A stretch of 64,000 bases of DNA from Oidiodendron maius Zn (GCA_000827325.1 KN832894.1:124001-188000); one strand, 5' to 3'; positions 38,824 through 51,290 are shown, counted from the stretch's first letter. Numbers and translations: made by a program. The notes: generated from the sequence alone by a model not told the origin.

Positions 38824-41800
38824 TTATGATGATTCACCTATACTCCTAATTGCCTCTATAGTACCAGCTGCAACTGGTATAAACACTTTCTCTACTTCCT
38901 TACAAGAAAATAATACCCTATCTTTAGATAACTTATCCAATTTACTACCATAACCACCGCCTCCAGGAGTATTAATCACGACTCGATCCCCAGCTCCAAC
39001 CAGTACTGAGCTCTTGCCGCCAATATTGACAGTCTGTCCATTTTTCTTATTCCATTGATTCAGTCCACGCTTGCCCGGTTCACCACCAGCCATGCCATAA
39101 GGCTTGAAGGCCCTCCGCTCGGACAAAATAGATACCGTCATGGGAATGCGGAACTCGATATCGCGAATAACACCATCGCCTCCTGGATATGTCCCATCAC
39201 CGCCGCTGTTGGGACGCAGCGCAAATTGCCGTAGCACAACGGGGTATTGCCGTTCCAGGGTCTCTGGATCATTGATCCGCGTGTTGGTCATGTTAGTGTG
39301 CACGCCAGATGTACCCCGCCATGTTGGCCCACCACCACTGCCGCCGCAGATGGTCTCGTAGTAGCCAAAACCATCTTTCCCGTTAATCCCGAACGTGAGA
39401 TTGTTCATGCAGCCTTGGCTTGCGGCAGTGGTGCCGAAGGCTTTGAATATCACATCAACTAAGCGTTGTGACGTGAGCACGTTGCCGGCACACACTGCAG
39501 CCTCATTAGATGGGTTGAGTATTGATCCAGGTGGGACGAGTATGGTGATCGGGTTGATACAGCCTTGATTCAATGGTATATCGGACTGTACCATACATCT
39601 GAGAGAATAGATGACGGCTGAATGGCAAATAGCGAGAGGAGCATTCCAGTTGCCATATACCTCATCGCCAGTACCGGTAAAGTCAAATATTGCTGTACCG
39701 TTCGCTTCATTAATGGTAACCTTCAGGCAAATCGGAGTGCCGTCATCCATATAGTCCACAGCTTCCAGAACAGGAGTTTTGGATCTTGATACCACGTCTT
39801 TAAGAAGGGATTTGATGGCTAGTTCTGCTGAATCCTGGATTGCTTTCATGTAGTACTAGGGCAGTTAGTGGTTAGGAATAAGAGACTGGGCGGTAGCTTA
39901 CCTGGACGACATGCATACTATACTCTTCAATAAGCTGATGTATCAAGTAGATACCACGGTGATTAGCAGCCACCTGAGCTTTGATGTCTGTAATATTATC
40001 TTGCAGACAGCGGGTCCCACTACATCCCGGGAACTGAGCTGGCTCTTCTAGCATGATGCGGGTCACCTCGTCCTCAGCGAATTTCCCATCTCGGACCAAG
40101 AGGAATGATTTAAACACTGCACCCTCCTCCCATAGTGATTTTGAGTTTGGCGGCATGGATCCTGGCATGATACCACCAACCTAGGCAGATATAAGCCCAA
40201 TTTTAATCAGTAGGTATTAGAAATTATAACATACGTCTGCATGATGGCCCCGAGACGCTGTCCAAAATATCAAGTTATTCCTGTCATCGAAGACAGGTGT
40301 AATGACAGTGAGATCTGGCAAGTGAACCCCACCATACTCTGTAATTTTGAATATTAGCCGAAATACCACTATAGTTGAGCAGAGAAGAGAACTTGCCAGG
40401 AGCATTAGACAACAGAACATCGCCAGCCTTTAGCTTTCCTTTCCACTGAATAATTTGCCCCCGCACTGCAAACGCCATACTCCCTATCATGGCTGGAACG
40501 TGGGGTGCATTTGCAACTAGATCGCCTTCTGGTGTAAAGATAGCGCAACTGAAATCCAATCTTTCCTTGATATTAGCGCTCACACTTGTCTTCTGGAGGG
40601 CTCGTCCCATCTGTTCTGCAACTCCCATAAAGCGGTGACGGAAGATGGATAATTGAATAGGGTCCAGATCAATGGCACTCACGGCTTCCTGTACCTGTTG
40701 CTTGACCTCAATTGCAATCATATTAGTAAGTATGCTTGCAACTGAATTCGGGGTAACCAAGACAGTCTGAGTATTATCGATAATCATAGCTGGACCCTTA
40801 AGCTTCGTCCCTGGTTGTAATATGCTTAGAGGATATATTGGAGTCTGGACAAAACCAAGGGCATCGAAATAGATGCCTTGATATTTATCAGGTTCTGCAG
40901 CCTCCAGAGCCGATGTCATGTTATACAGCTCCTTGAATGGATCACTTTTATCCTCTCTAGATCCTCTCCCAATTGCCCGTATCCTCAATTCATCAACCAG
41001 TATTGACCTCTTTGTTGGAGTAAATCCAAACTCCTGGTGATGAGCTGCAACAAAAGCCGCCGCTATATCTCTGCCCTGATCAGCTGACACCATCAAGGTC
41101 GTGTTACTGCCATCATAACGCATGCCGAAGTACCTCCCAGTCTCGATAATGCCCTTGAACCCACCTTTTACCAGCATCAGACGAGCCTTTGACTCAAGTA
41201 GGTCACAGTCATTAAAAAGGATTTGCGCATTGGATGCCGAAAAGATTTTCATACATGGGACTTGCTCCTCATGAACAATATCTGCCAGGCCTATCCCGTA
41301 CGCAGACAAAATGGATGAGTACTTGTGTACCAGGACTCTTCGAATCTTCAACTCTTCGGCAATGGAACACGCATGCTGGCCGCCTGCTCCACCAAAGCAT
41401 GCCAGATCGTGTTTCCTTACATCGAATCCACGGGCTTCAGTTAATATCCTGACGGGTCCGCACATGGCAGTATTCGCCACTTTGATGAAACTGGCACTGT
41501 GGGTTAGCATAAATCGGACTGAAGAAACACGATGTACTAACCCAAGGGCAACTTCCTCGCAGCTCATGTCTTTACCCGTATCTTTGTTGATGATAGCCGT
41601 AAGCTCCTTGAATTTGGATATGGTTGCTGATATGTCCAGCGGTTCGTTTTCATTGGGACCAAAAACCGAAGGGAACACACTGGGAACCAGCCTTCCAAGT
41701 AAAAGATTCGCATCCGTCACAGTCAGAGGGCCACCCTTCCTATAGCACGCGGGGCCTGGGTCGGAAGCTGCGCTTTCTGGTCCGACAGCCAACAACCCAT

Positions 41801-43263
41801 TCCTCCACGTAAGAATACTTCCACCTCCTGCTGCAATGGTGTTAATGTCGAGCTGTGGGCTTTGTATAGTAACACCAGCCGTTGAAGTCTCGAAGATGTG
41901 TTCCAAAGAACCGGCATACCGACTGACGTCTGTTGAAGTGCCACCCTTGGGAAATAAAGATCAGAATAATCATTAGCAATCTTGGAATAGGTCATCTTAC
42001 CATGTCAAAACCAATGACAGGAGTCGCAGACGCTCGATCATAGCAAGTTTCCGCATATCCTACAACCCCACCGGCAGGGCCAGAAAGTATCGATCGCAAA
42101 CCGGAAAGGCTACGCAGATTCAGAACAACATCATTTTGTTGGTAGTAATGTTGCTTACCTTCTGGATGGCACAAGCCCGCCATCCGATTGCATAAACTCT
42201 ATTTTCGACAAGCTTGCTTCAACGTCTTCAAAATTCTTAGAAAAATTTGTCAAATAGCGCTCAATAGCCGGGGTCAGATAGGCATCGACGACGGCAGAAT
42301 TGCCTCGGGGTACGATTTTGGTCCGCTGCGAGACGCGGTGTGAGAGAGATATGTGTTTGAAGTCACATTCTTTAGCCAAGTTGAATATTTTCTCCTCGTG
42401 GTAGGGAAACGTATAAGAGTGCATTAAACAGATTGCAAGACCATTGTATCCTTCTGCAGCGATTTCCCGCAGACTGGCACGCACAGCCGCCTCATCTATG
42501 ACCTGTTAGCCGACCTTCGCTACGATCTATATGAAGCACATATAATATACCTAAGTCCTCGATGATCTGAACTGTTTCTCCTGTGATCCCAACTGAAGAC
42601 CGGATAGGTGGAGGACCAGTCAATGCCAATGGCTGTCTGCCGGAGTCTGTACAAGACTCAAGAACAACTCGCTCTGATATTTCTATGACCTTCGAATATA
42701 GAACATCAGGCCTCCTAATAGCTAAATCAAACATGTGCGGCCGAGATTGATTTCCGATGTGGAGAAGATCCTGTATGCATCTGTTAGAAGGTGCTATCTC
42801 TTCAATAGCCTTCAAATCCTAACCTTGAAACCCTTCGTTATTAGAAGAGCTGTGCGCTCGCCTTTCCGCTCGAGTAAAGCATTTGTAGCAACGGTAGTGC
42901 CCATTCTCACCCATTCTGTTTTGGATAGAGATCAGCCAGTTGCACAACGAATCTTTCTACTCCGTTAACAACTCTTACCTACATCCGCGAGGTCCAACTT
43001 AGAACCTCGAGGTATTTCTTTGCCATAGTATTTCTGCAACACCCTTCGTATTGCCTCTGATGGCGCATCTGGATAATGATTGGGATCGACGCTAAGAATT
43101 TTGACCACGATATCTTCTCCATTCGGTACTCTGCAGACGCAATCTGTGAAGGTTCCTCCACGATCTACACGACAATTTCAGTAAAAGCAGCGCTTGAGGC
43201 GGGACGCCAGAACAAACCAATAGATATACGCAAACCATGAGAGGGAAGAAGTGTGCTGGGCAT
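38824..43263 (-). CDS. 5-oxoprolinase/hydantoinase-type protein (HyuA-HyuB fusion)
   Basis: Ten exons join to 1,317 aa, close to the usual length of eukaryotic 5-oxoprolinases (about 1,290). Introns: 43,217-43,165; 42,978-42,916; 42,823-42,771; 42,550-42,496; 42,158-42,110; 42,000-41,946; 40,396-40,339 (GC-AG); 40,234-40,181; 39,901-39,856. Start ATG 43,263 gives [13 protein letters not shown], the family's N-terminal motif (R17-C24). Next come [16 protein letters not shown] (from R81), the second motif [14 protein letters not shown] (about 328-341) and a HyuB part from about residue 755 ending in TPGGGGYG. The family opens 5-oxoproline or hydantoin-like lactam rings with ATP in the cytosol. 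It shares its promoter with the divergent monooxygenase, so both may act on one substrate. Whether the substrate is 5-oxoproline itself or another lactam cannot be told from sequence. Confidence 0.93.
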
Positions 43264-43504
43264 AATGGCAGAACCAGTAGACAGTTTCTGATTGAGATGT
43301 TCGGGAATTTGATTTACTTGGGGATATAAAGCAGTTACGACAGTGAAAAATGGAGTTCGACTGCCGGCTTACAAATTTCAAAATTCTTGGGAATGGTTTT
43401 TACATCTACATGTATGATCAGGAAATCTTGGGTCTCAACGTCACTAGCCTCGCAGACATCGCGAGCTCCACGTCGAGTAATGTGAAAGAGCTTGGACAGT
43501 GGGG

Positions 43505-43516
43505 GTGGAGCACCAC
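43505..43516. promoter_or_regulatory. Cluster element GTGGAGCACCAC, oxoprolinase/monooxygenase divergent promoter
   Basis: Lies 242 bp from the oxoprolinase ATG and 203 bp from the monooxygenase ATG. The identical 12-mer recurs upstream of the MFS gene at 52,566. A partial site, GTGGAGCCAC, follows at 43,574. The arms GTGG and CCAC form an inverted repeat. Confidence 0.55.
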
Positions 43517-43718
43517 TTTGTTCGCGCAACGCCAGAAAACATGAATCCCTCCATAGGTCGTTTTTGGGTCCATGTGGAGCCACTGTGAATAGCAGTTTGG
43601 GATAAGATTGTTCGAATTTAATATAGGAGGATGGATTAGATTCAATAAAGTTTTCTTCAATGAGAATATCTATCTCTAATTCCAGACTGCCACCATATCT
43701 TCTCCTTTGACATTCATC

Positions 43719-45902
43719 ATGGCCGCACTTGAATGTGACCGAGCCGTAGAGCCGGTCGTTCTCTTACCAAAGCATGTCGCAGGAAAAAAAATTGAGTACT
43801 CGACCAAGAACTTCGCTCCTGCTCCCGTAGAATCGATCTTAAATGCGGAACAGAAACAGCGATACACTATTCTTGAGGAGCCAAATAGGGTCGGAAAGAA
43901 GGTCAAAGTCATCACGATCGGGGCAGGTGTCAGCGCACTTAACTTTGCTCATGACATTGACACGAACTCGCTGGACATCGAATTGACGATATATGAGAAA
44001 AATCCTGAAATTGGAGGGACATGGTTTGAGAATAGGTATCCTGGGTGTGCATGTGATATCCCATCTGTGGTGTACCAGTTATCCTGGGCACCATCAGCGG
44101 AATGGTCCTCCTAGTACGTTAACTAAACTCACGGTAGCCGCAGAGCTACGGCTAATTGCGTTTACACTTGCAGCTACTCAACTGCGCCTGAGATCCTCGC
44201 GTATCTCAAGAAACTTGCTGAGAAATACAATCTATTAAAATACGTACGTCTCAGCCATAGGATTGTTGGTGCCTGGTGGCAAGAGGAAACCCAAGAGTGG
44301 CTAGTGAAAATACAACGCGGTGATAATCCAGAAGATATCTTCGAGGATAGGTGCAATGTATTGGTCAACGCAAGTGGAGTTCTGAAGTATGCTTCCGCTA
44401 CAGTTTATTGGTATAGGACACTAACATAGTATACCAGCAAGTGGAAGTGGCCCAATATCAAAGGCCGCGAAAGCTTTAAAGGCCCAATACTTCATAGCGC
44501 AAACTGGGACAATTCAATTTCCCTGGAAGACAGGACTATTGCAGTGATCGGATCTGGTTCTTCAGCAGTGCAAATTGTCCCTAACATACGTCCTAGTATG
44601 TATATCCCGCAGATGCTAAAAAATTATTATCTATAGATATCTAATGTCCAAATAGTCGTTAGTCAGTTGAAATGCTTTATTCGAAGTGCCTCTTGGGTGA
44701 CAGCCGGATTTGGCTCATCCTTTGCTGGCAAATATGGAGGAAATTTTAAGTGTCAGTTAACAGTTGCTGATTTCGATTAGGTTCGCTGCATGTACTGACC
44801 GCTCGGCAGATACCGAAGCCCAGAAGAAGATTTTGGCTGAGGACCCAGAAATGTCTTTAAGATATCGCAAAAACATCGAGTCGGAAATCAGTTCACGATT
44901 CCGATTCATCTTGAACGGCTCTCGAGAGCAAGCGACCGCACGTGCTGTACGTTTCCTCAAACATTTATTCTCAAAGAAAAGGCATGGTAGACAATACTAA
45001 CTGTCGTACAGTTCGCAGAATCTGAGATGAAGAGAAAATTGGCTTCTAAACCAGTGATTGCTGATGCTATCATACCGAAGGATTTTGCGGTTGGTTGTAG
45101 GCGTCCAACACCAGGTAATGGATACCTCGAGGCATTATGCGAGGACAATGTCGAGGTAGTTTTAGAAGGTATTGCTGAGATCACGCCAAGTGGCATCAGG
45201 ACCGTCGATGGCAAGGAGCACCATGTCGATGTCATTGTTTGCGCCACGGGCTTCGATGTCAGTTGGAAGCCTTCTTATCCTACAATCGGTAGGGGCAATA
45301 AAAGCTTAAGTGAAGAATGGAAGGACATTCCTAGCACCTACCTCTCCATTACCGTCCCACATTTTCCCAATTACCTCAGTAAGTTTAACTAACCTCTGCC
45401 CGCCAGGCTATAGAGCACTGACAGGTAGCCAGTTTTCAACGGTCCCTTCGGCCCCTATGGGCACGGCAGCTTTCTGCCCATCACTGAGGTGATATCGAAG
45501 CACTTCATCCAGATGATTGAAAAGATGGCCTATGAACATGTTACATCCTTCGAGCCCAAGGTTGAGGCCGTCGCAGACTTCGAGGAACACCGTCGAACCT
45601 TCATTCCTAGAACCGCCTGGAGTCAGCCATGCAGGTCATGGTTTAAACAAGGAACAACAGACGGCGAGGTGATGATGTGGCCTGGCTCACGCATCCATTT
45701 TTTCGAGAATATGCTGCGACCACGCTGGGAAGACTATGAGTTGCAAACCGAGCATAGAAACCGCTTTCGCTATTTTGGAAATGGATTTTCGGCACGAGAG
45801 TTCGATGGCCGAGATCTGAGCTGGTACCTGGGGCTCCTAGGAGGGAAGGATGAGCAAGTAGTATTTAGAAAGGAAGATGTAGCGGCATTGCTGGATGTAT
45901 AG
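43719..45902 (+). CDS. Baeyer-Villiger-type flavin monooxygenase
   Basis: Seven exons give 611 aa. Introns: 44,114-44,173; 44,387-44,437; 44,596-44,655; 44,752-44,809; 44,947-45,011; 45,379-45,432. ATG 43,719 is the first in frame. The FAD-binding site is GAGVSA (68-73), followed by GGTWFENRYPG. The BVMO fingerprint FKGPILHSANWD is at 216-227 and the NADPH-binding GSGSSA at about 241-246, with a later CATGFD. The family inserts oxygen beside a ketone to give an ester or lactone, or hydroxylates a heteroatom, using NADPH and O2. No transmembrane segment is evident. It is divergent from the oxoprolinase and probably co-regulated with it through the shared element. The substrate is unknown; the long C-terminal part resembles the steroid/cycloketone-type subfamily common in fungal clusters. 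Confidence 0.93.
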
Positions 45903-46055
45903 TTTTCGACGTTGCCAACAACCAATGTGCAAGTAATTCTCTCCTGATAGCTAGGTATTCGGCGACTCATAGTGATTATGTAAATATCAGGGCGTGTTCC
46001 TTTACTTCTCATCATCGATCCTGTCCTTGCCGGTGTATCTCTGTAGCTCGCAGGT

Positions 46056-46245
46056 CGCACTTAACGTGTAGACGTCCATTCCATTGCATAGTCCTTTATT
46101 CCTGCTCGTACCGCTGTCCATTCCGCTAATAATATATGTGACTCGCAATTTGCATTTCAATGCGTAGACATTGGGTTATCAGTGCGTGGCCCTGCTACCG
46201 CTCTCCATGCCGCTGCAGATGTAAATGGCTCGCAATTCGCATTCC
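46056..46245. repeat. Imperfect tandem duplication, about 95-bp unit
   Basis: Two adjacent units share, in order, a GTAGAC start, CCTGCT...ACCGCT, TCCAT...CCGCT and ACTCGCAATTTGCATT versus GCTCGCAATTCGCATT. A shorter third relative (GCTCGCAGGTCGCACTT) precedes them. It lies in the 830-bp space between the monooxygenase and the transcription factor, which otherwise shows no gene. Confidence 0.55.
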
Positions 46246-46522
46246 TGACCGAGCGAACTGCCGTTCCGATGCGAAATCCTCTTCTTCGGCCACTATTATC
46301 GCCCTTACCGTTGTGCGTCCATATCTGTTTCGTAGATTCGAAATGACTGCATGCTTTCCTCTACGCTGTACTGTACAATAGGCTCGGCTCGATGGTATGT
46401 AACGTTTCTTGCCTCAAAGTCGTCCTATATGGACTACCATGCGAGGGCGGCCTACTGAAAGATCCCTGTACGTGGAATATCGCAACTCCAGCTCAAACAG
46501 ATGGAGGAGAAAATATCATTCG

Positions 46523-46537
46523 CACCAGCGGCTGGTG
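46523..46537. promoter_or_regulatory. Palindrome CACCAGCGGCTGGTG upstream of the regulator
   Basis: Seven-base arms CACCAGC/GCTGGTG around one central base, 195 bp upstream of the regulator's ATG. The arms contain CACC/GGTG like the cluster element, but arranged differently. Possible operator; not proven. Confidence 0.35.
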
Positions 46538-46731
46538 GCGGTTAAGTGCTGATTTACCTAAGCAAAATCCAGATAAGTCAATTGAAGCCTTATAACCCAG
46601 GCCAGAAGATTCCCTTTCTAAGCATCAACGTCACCCGTGAAAGAGCTTCTCAACTGCATTATAAACAATCTTGAAGCTCCTCTCCATATGCCCAAGCAAA
46701 TAGCTACTTCTACTCTACCTATCATTACACA

Positions 46732-49284
46732 ATGCCTCTCAGCGAACGCCCCTTCTCCTGTCCTGAGTGTTCTCGTGCTTTTACGAGAAGTGTAATGCTT
46801 CCCCCACCTTATATATGACTGATCATTAACACCAGCATAGGAAAATCTTGTACGACATAAACGGACTCGTATGTATCGAGTACTATATCGTATCTCTTGG
46901 ACTTGCGCTGACCCTTTGGAGACCACGATAGTGCAAATGGCCTTCGCTTCACCTGCCATAAGTGCAAGGCACAGTTTAGTAGAAAGTGATTTAAACATCA
47001 TGTGCTTTGCTCAAGTAGGAGGCTAATAGAAGTTACAGAGATGTCTGTAAACGACATAGTGCGAATTGCCCAAATCGGAAGACGCGGTCGCCCAGTGATG
47101 TTCAAACCCTACCTCCAGTTTCCGAAGAGCCGATGGACCCCGCTACGTTAAATTTGAATGTCAATGTGAACAGTATGTCGCAACAACGCCCCGCTAACGA
47201 TGCCCGTGATCTTGATGCGCAGCTTCAATTGGCCGCGGAGGGTATATCAACTTGGGCAGAGCCATTTTCGAATCTAGATTTGTCAGTATACACTCTCATT
47301 ACGCAGCCAGTGTTGTACAATAGAAGTACCTGCGATGATTTTGTTGGGAAAACTAATGTTTGGTACGGGGTAGCATCTCAGATGAAGTGAAGTTCTGCTA
47401 TATTCAGTCCTATATCACATATTTTCACCCATCCCTGCCGATTTTGCACCTGCCAACCCTCGATCCTCATTCCACGCCTCCAATTCTGTTAAAAGCAGTT
47501 ATCGCCATTGGATGTAGTTATTGGAGAAGCAGAGCTCAGCCTTCGGATATATTAGATGTGAACGAAAGCCACAAACTAAGCCAAGCGCTTTGGAGAAGTG
47601 GCTGTTTCGAGTTGGAGACATTCGTATGTAGCTTATCCCTCGGTAAGAAGCTTTCAGCTAAATGTGCATTTTTAAGGTAGAAAAGAATTGCCGCAGGCTA
47701 TGGCCACCGTGGGCTCTTCAGAGCTGGGCTCTATTCATTGCATATGGCACCTTTACTGGCGATGAAACGTCCATCTCAAAGTCGCGGAACATGTATCGCC
47801 ACGTGGTAGATGTAAGTCAGTTTACAGAAGCTATTGCATTCATGCTAACCACGACTCAGGCCCTCAGAGGGTTCGAGTTGCTCCATCAGAAGTCAACGTA
47901 TCCACCGGGCTCTACTTGGGACGCGAACCTCGGATTATCAGTGTCACCCGATGAAGTTCTCCGCCGGTGGCAGCTCTTCATCTACCAGGAGTCGGTCAAA
48001 TTGTCGCTTTATGCTTTCTATTATTTTGATCATCACCTCTTTGCATCTTTGAATATGCGTCCCATGATCTCATCCATCGAATTCGAATGGGAGCTTCCTT
48101 CTGGGACACCCCTATGGGAGGCCGAGTCTGCGACAGACTGGTGGCATGCCATGCTCCAAAGGCAGCTTGATCTTGAGTCAAGTTGCGATAGTATGTTAGA
48201 TGAGAAATCTCAGATCGGATCTGTGGTGATTGCGACGCAGTATTTGCTGTCCAATACAGCGTCCCCGAGACTCATGAAGGGACTTTCATCGTCAGCTTTT
48301 GCAACTTTGTGCGTCGTGGCAAATTTGGAAAGCCTTGTCAGAGATTTCACGCGAAGCTATTACCAGCTCCCACCAAACCCGGCAGATCCCTCGCCCTTTC
48401 ACATTCTTACACAGGCTCAGAATTCCCAGGTATCGGTGGCATTAGGTCTGATATCGAGTATTGTTGCGGAGAGACCTTGCCTATCTTGTGATTCCAATTG
48501 CAGGTCTCTCTGGCATGCCGTGACATTAAGCTGTCTTTCCACCAAGATCAGTCTTTGCAAACCTGACGATCTTCTCGTGGGCGGAATAGTCGAGACAACC
48601 CCTGCGGCAGGTTTGGCTACAATCGTACACTTAAATTTAGGGGACTACATAACATCACGACGGGCGGGTTCGAATCCACGGCGAAAGCCCATCGCCGAGG
48701 ATGGATTTATTGCTATTCTAGATGACATGCTTAAAGCTATGCATGAAATGGGAATGAGCACAGTTCAACCACCCTGGGAAGGGCCGTGGACCACTGTCCA
48801 AGGATTCAAGATCCTCATCATCCTATGGCAAGCTTTGCGGTTTAGCATTGCTGAGCTACAAAGCCAGGAGTGTCCAACACCCACCGCTGGCAAGTACACC
48901 AAGATATACGATCCTGCCAGAGTTGTTATACACGGTAAGTGACCGATATCCATAGCCCAAAATCCCCATGGAGGCATTTCGCGCGATCGTCCTTGTCCCC
49001 TTAAATAATTTTGGCCTCCGCGGGAAAATCCTGCGTAGGCATTTTGCTGACTCGAAACTCACATAGCTATAATCACTGCGCTCGATCTATACGATCCTCA
49101 GGAACAACATATTTCTCACGAGTCTTTATCTACCAGAGAAAACCTTGACAACGTCGATCAACTGGAGACGCAGTTTGTTCGTTGGATTAGGAAACTGTGT
49201 GACCGACGGGATGTTTGGGACATTGGGCCTTCTATGGGAAAAGTCTTGGACGAAATCTGTACTGTGGAGGGGGGTTCTACTTAA
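46732..49284 (+). CDS. Two-finger C2H2/C2HC transcription factor with fungal_trans domain
   Basis: Eight exons give 702 aa. Introns: 46,792-46,840; 46,869-46,921; 46,986-47,038; 47,326-47,381; 47,624-47,676; 47,812-47,859; 48,935-49,066. Splicing assembles two zinc fingers: finger 1 with C10, C13, H26, H30 and finger 2 with C41, C44, H57, C61. The pieces are in separate exons, which supports the model. The region from about residue 147 (EVKFCYIQSYITYFHPSLPI) matches the start of the fungal-specific transcription factor domain (PF04082 type), with AFYYFDHHLFASLNMRP further on. It is a nuclear DNA-binding regulator and the only one in the cluster, so the likely controller of the shared promoter element. 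The sixth intron is 48 nt, in frame and free of stops, so retention would add 16 residues. Confidence 0.9.
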
Positions 49285-49437
49285 TAATGCAGTTGCAGAA
49301 TATCGTACCCGCGCAGTAAATAGCCGGATCAAGAGTCGTGACAAGGAGAGGACTTGCGAGGTCGAAGTAGATTACTTTGGGCAGATCCACTCTGCAAGGA
49401 TAGCTTCACTTGGTAAAGATCTACTGGGTAGATAAGA

Positions 49438-49497
49438 GTGGAGGTTGAGGTGGAGGTGGAGGTGGAGGTGGAGGTGGAGGTGGCGGTGGCGGTGGCG
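49438..49497 (+). repeat. Ten-copy hexamer array (GTGGAG, then GTGGCG)
   Basis: Six GTGGAG, one GTTGAG and three GTGGCG units in an unbroken 60-bp run, 130-189 bp upstream of the reductase ATG. GTGGAG is also the half-site of the cluster element. The G-rich strand could form a quadruplex. A poly-Pro reading frame on the other strand is a by-product. Confidence 0.85.
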
Positions 49498-49626
49498 AAA
49501 GTGTGTTATGGGACGTCGCCCAGCTCCCGACCGTTACGCAAAACAGAGCAGAAGGGGTACTTCCTTGCAAGAGCCCAAAAATTTGAGGATCGTTGCAGCA
49601 CTGTATCATCACTCGCAATACACACC

Positions 49627-50792
49627 ATGTCTCAAGTAGGATTTGTTAGTTGTTGCAAAACTTACAGGAATCGTATCGTGGCAGCTGCTGACTTTTAAGC
49701 CAGTATGGCCTCGGTTCGATGGGTATTTGCATGGCCCTCAACCTTCAAAAGCATCTACAAGAGACCAAACAGCCAAGTTTACACTATTCCAACCGGACGT
49801 TGTCCAAGGGTGAAACTCTCAAGGCCGCTGGAGGTGTTGAAGAACCCAACTATGCTGCACTTGTGAAGTCATGTGACATTATTTTCACGATGGTTAGCCA
49901 TTTTCTCACGCAGTATTCAATTCCATACGTTAATACAGTATTCAGATTTCGAATGACAAAGTACTAAATAATCTTGTGGACGTAGCTCTGTTAGCCGGTA
50001 GCATCAGGGGCAAAATCTTTGTTGACACATCCACCGTACACCCCGATACTGCGGTACAGTCTTCCGAAAAACTGACGAACGCCGGCGCCTCTTTCATTGC
50101 ATCACCAGTTTTTGGTGCCAATGCTATGGCTGCCTCGGGCAAACTGATCTTCGCACTAGCCGGACCAAGAGCCGTAACCGATTTGGTGAAACCATTAATA
50201 CTCAACGTGATGGGCCGGAGCATTATCGAGCTTGGCGAGGACGTGTCAAAATCAAGCATGCTCAAGATTGCAGGGTAAGCTTTCCTCCTTTTAGTCCCAG
50301 TTATGCATTCTAACTTTCCAATCAGAAATGTTATTGTCATTGGTCTCATGGAGGTCATCTCAGAAGTGCAAGTTTTCGCCGAGAAAGTCGGCTTGGGGAC
50401 CACAATAATGGAGAAGATGATCGCCGATATGTTCGGGCCCGTCGCGGAGAGTTACTCAAAGAGGTACACACATCTTCGAAGCCCATTAACCATGCTAGCA
50501 GAGAACTATTCTGACGATGCTCCCTGTTAGATTGACGACTGGTTGCTACGCACCCCCTCATGGCACTACACCTGGTTTCGGCATCTCCCTCGCAATTAAG
50601 GATGCTAAGCACGCGATTTCAATTGCAAACGGTCACGATATGAGACTGAATGTCTCGGAAGCCGCTTTGAGTCATATGTTGAATGCGCGGTCTTATGCTG
50701 GGGAGAATCTGGACAGTAGTTCTATGTACGGTACAATTAGGCAGGAGTCTGGTTTACCTTTCTGGTCGGAGAATAGTAGACAATGTATTTGA
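49627..50792 (+). CDS. 3-hydroxyisobutyrate-dehydrogenase-like NAD(P)-dependent reductase
   Basis: Five exons give 311 aa, normal for the beta-hydroxyacid dehydrogenase family (about 290-310). Introns: 49,645-49,703; 49,893-49,945; 50,275-50,325; 50,464-50,530. The first exon holds only six codons, and splicing creates the dinucleotide site GFYGLGSMG (5-13). The substrate-binding region gives FVDTSTVHPDTA, close to the usual DxSTxxP motif. The catalytic Lys lies in MLKIAGN (K176). The family oxidises or reduces beta-hydroxy acids such as 3-hydroxyisobutyrate, tartronate semialdehyde or succinate semialdehyde, in the cytosol or mitochondrion; I see no obvious targeting peptide. It could reduce an aldehyde acid made by the pathway. 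It lies 343 bp downstream of the regulator on the same strand. Confidence 0.9.
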
Positions 50793-51290
50793 TTCTTTTA
50801 GCTATCTCAGTTGATCATAATATAGACTTAGCCATAACCTATATTTCTTCAGATGGCACAATCTATCTCCACGTTTTTGTGAGTGGCCAACATTTTCTTG
50901 TTCGGAGATAAATTATTACTACTTCTTTAAATTATGTTTACTACGGGAGAAATGCTCAGCAAAGTTGCGACCTAGTTTCTACAATCTTCCCCATTATTCT
51001 GCGTAGTACTAGATAGGTATTAATTCGAATCAAGTTTCGGCTCTGGGGTATAGTGGTGTAACTTTTCAAATTGATAGAAGTGTCTCATCTGTAAAGCCAG
51101 AATGGAGCACCCCATGGTAGCCACCAGTGAAGAACGATGAAGGAATAGTCACCACATATTTAGGCCCCAGTTCTCGATTTAAGGATATGGAGTTCGACTT
51201 AGATCACCGTTGCGGTCTTCTTGAGTTGTTGCAAGCTGTGGCTGCGCGGTAAACAGTTGTTGTTCAGGGTCTTAGTATTGAGCTGTTACA
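50793..51290. other. Gene-free spacer after the reductase
   Basis: About 500 bp without supported features; it probably carries the reductase 3' end. Confidence 0.5.

Noticed and set aside
41311-41745. 144-codon plus-strand frame inside the oxoprolinase gene
   Set aside because: Shadow frame in a GC-richer exon; the minus-strand protein is clearly homologous to the family.
48661-48690. tRNA-like B box (GGTTCGAATCC)
   Set aside because: It lies inside exon 7 of the transcription factor and has no acceptor stem or A box around it.
49421-49618. Minus-strand frame with a poly-proline run
   Set aside because: It is the antisense of the GTGGAG/GTGGCG hexamer array and has no other coding signs.
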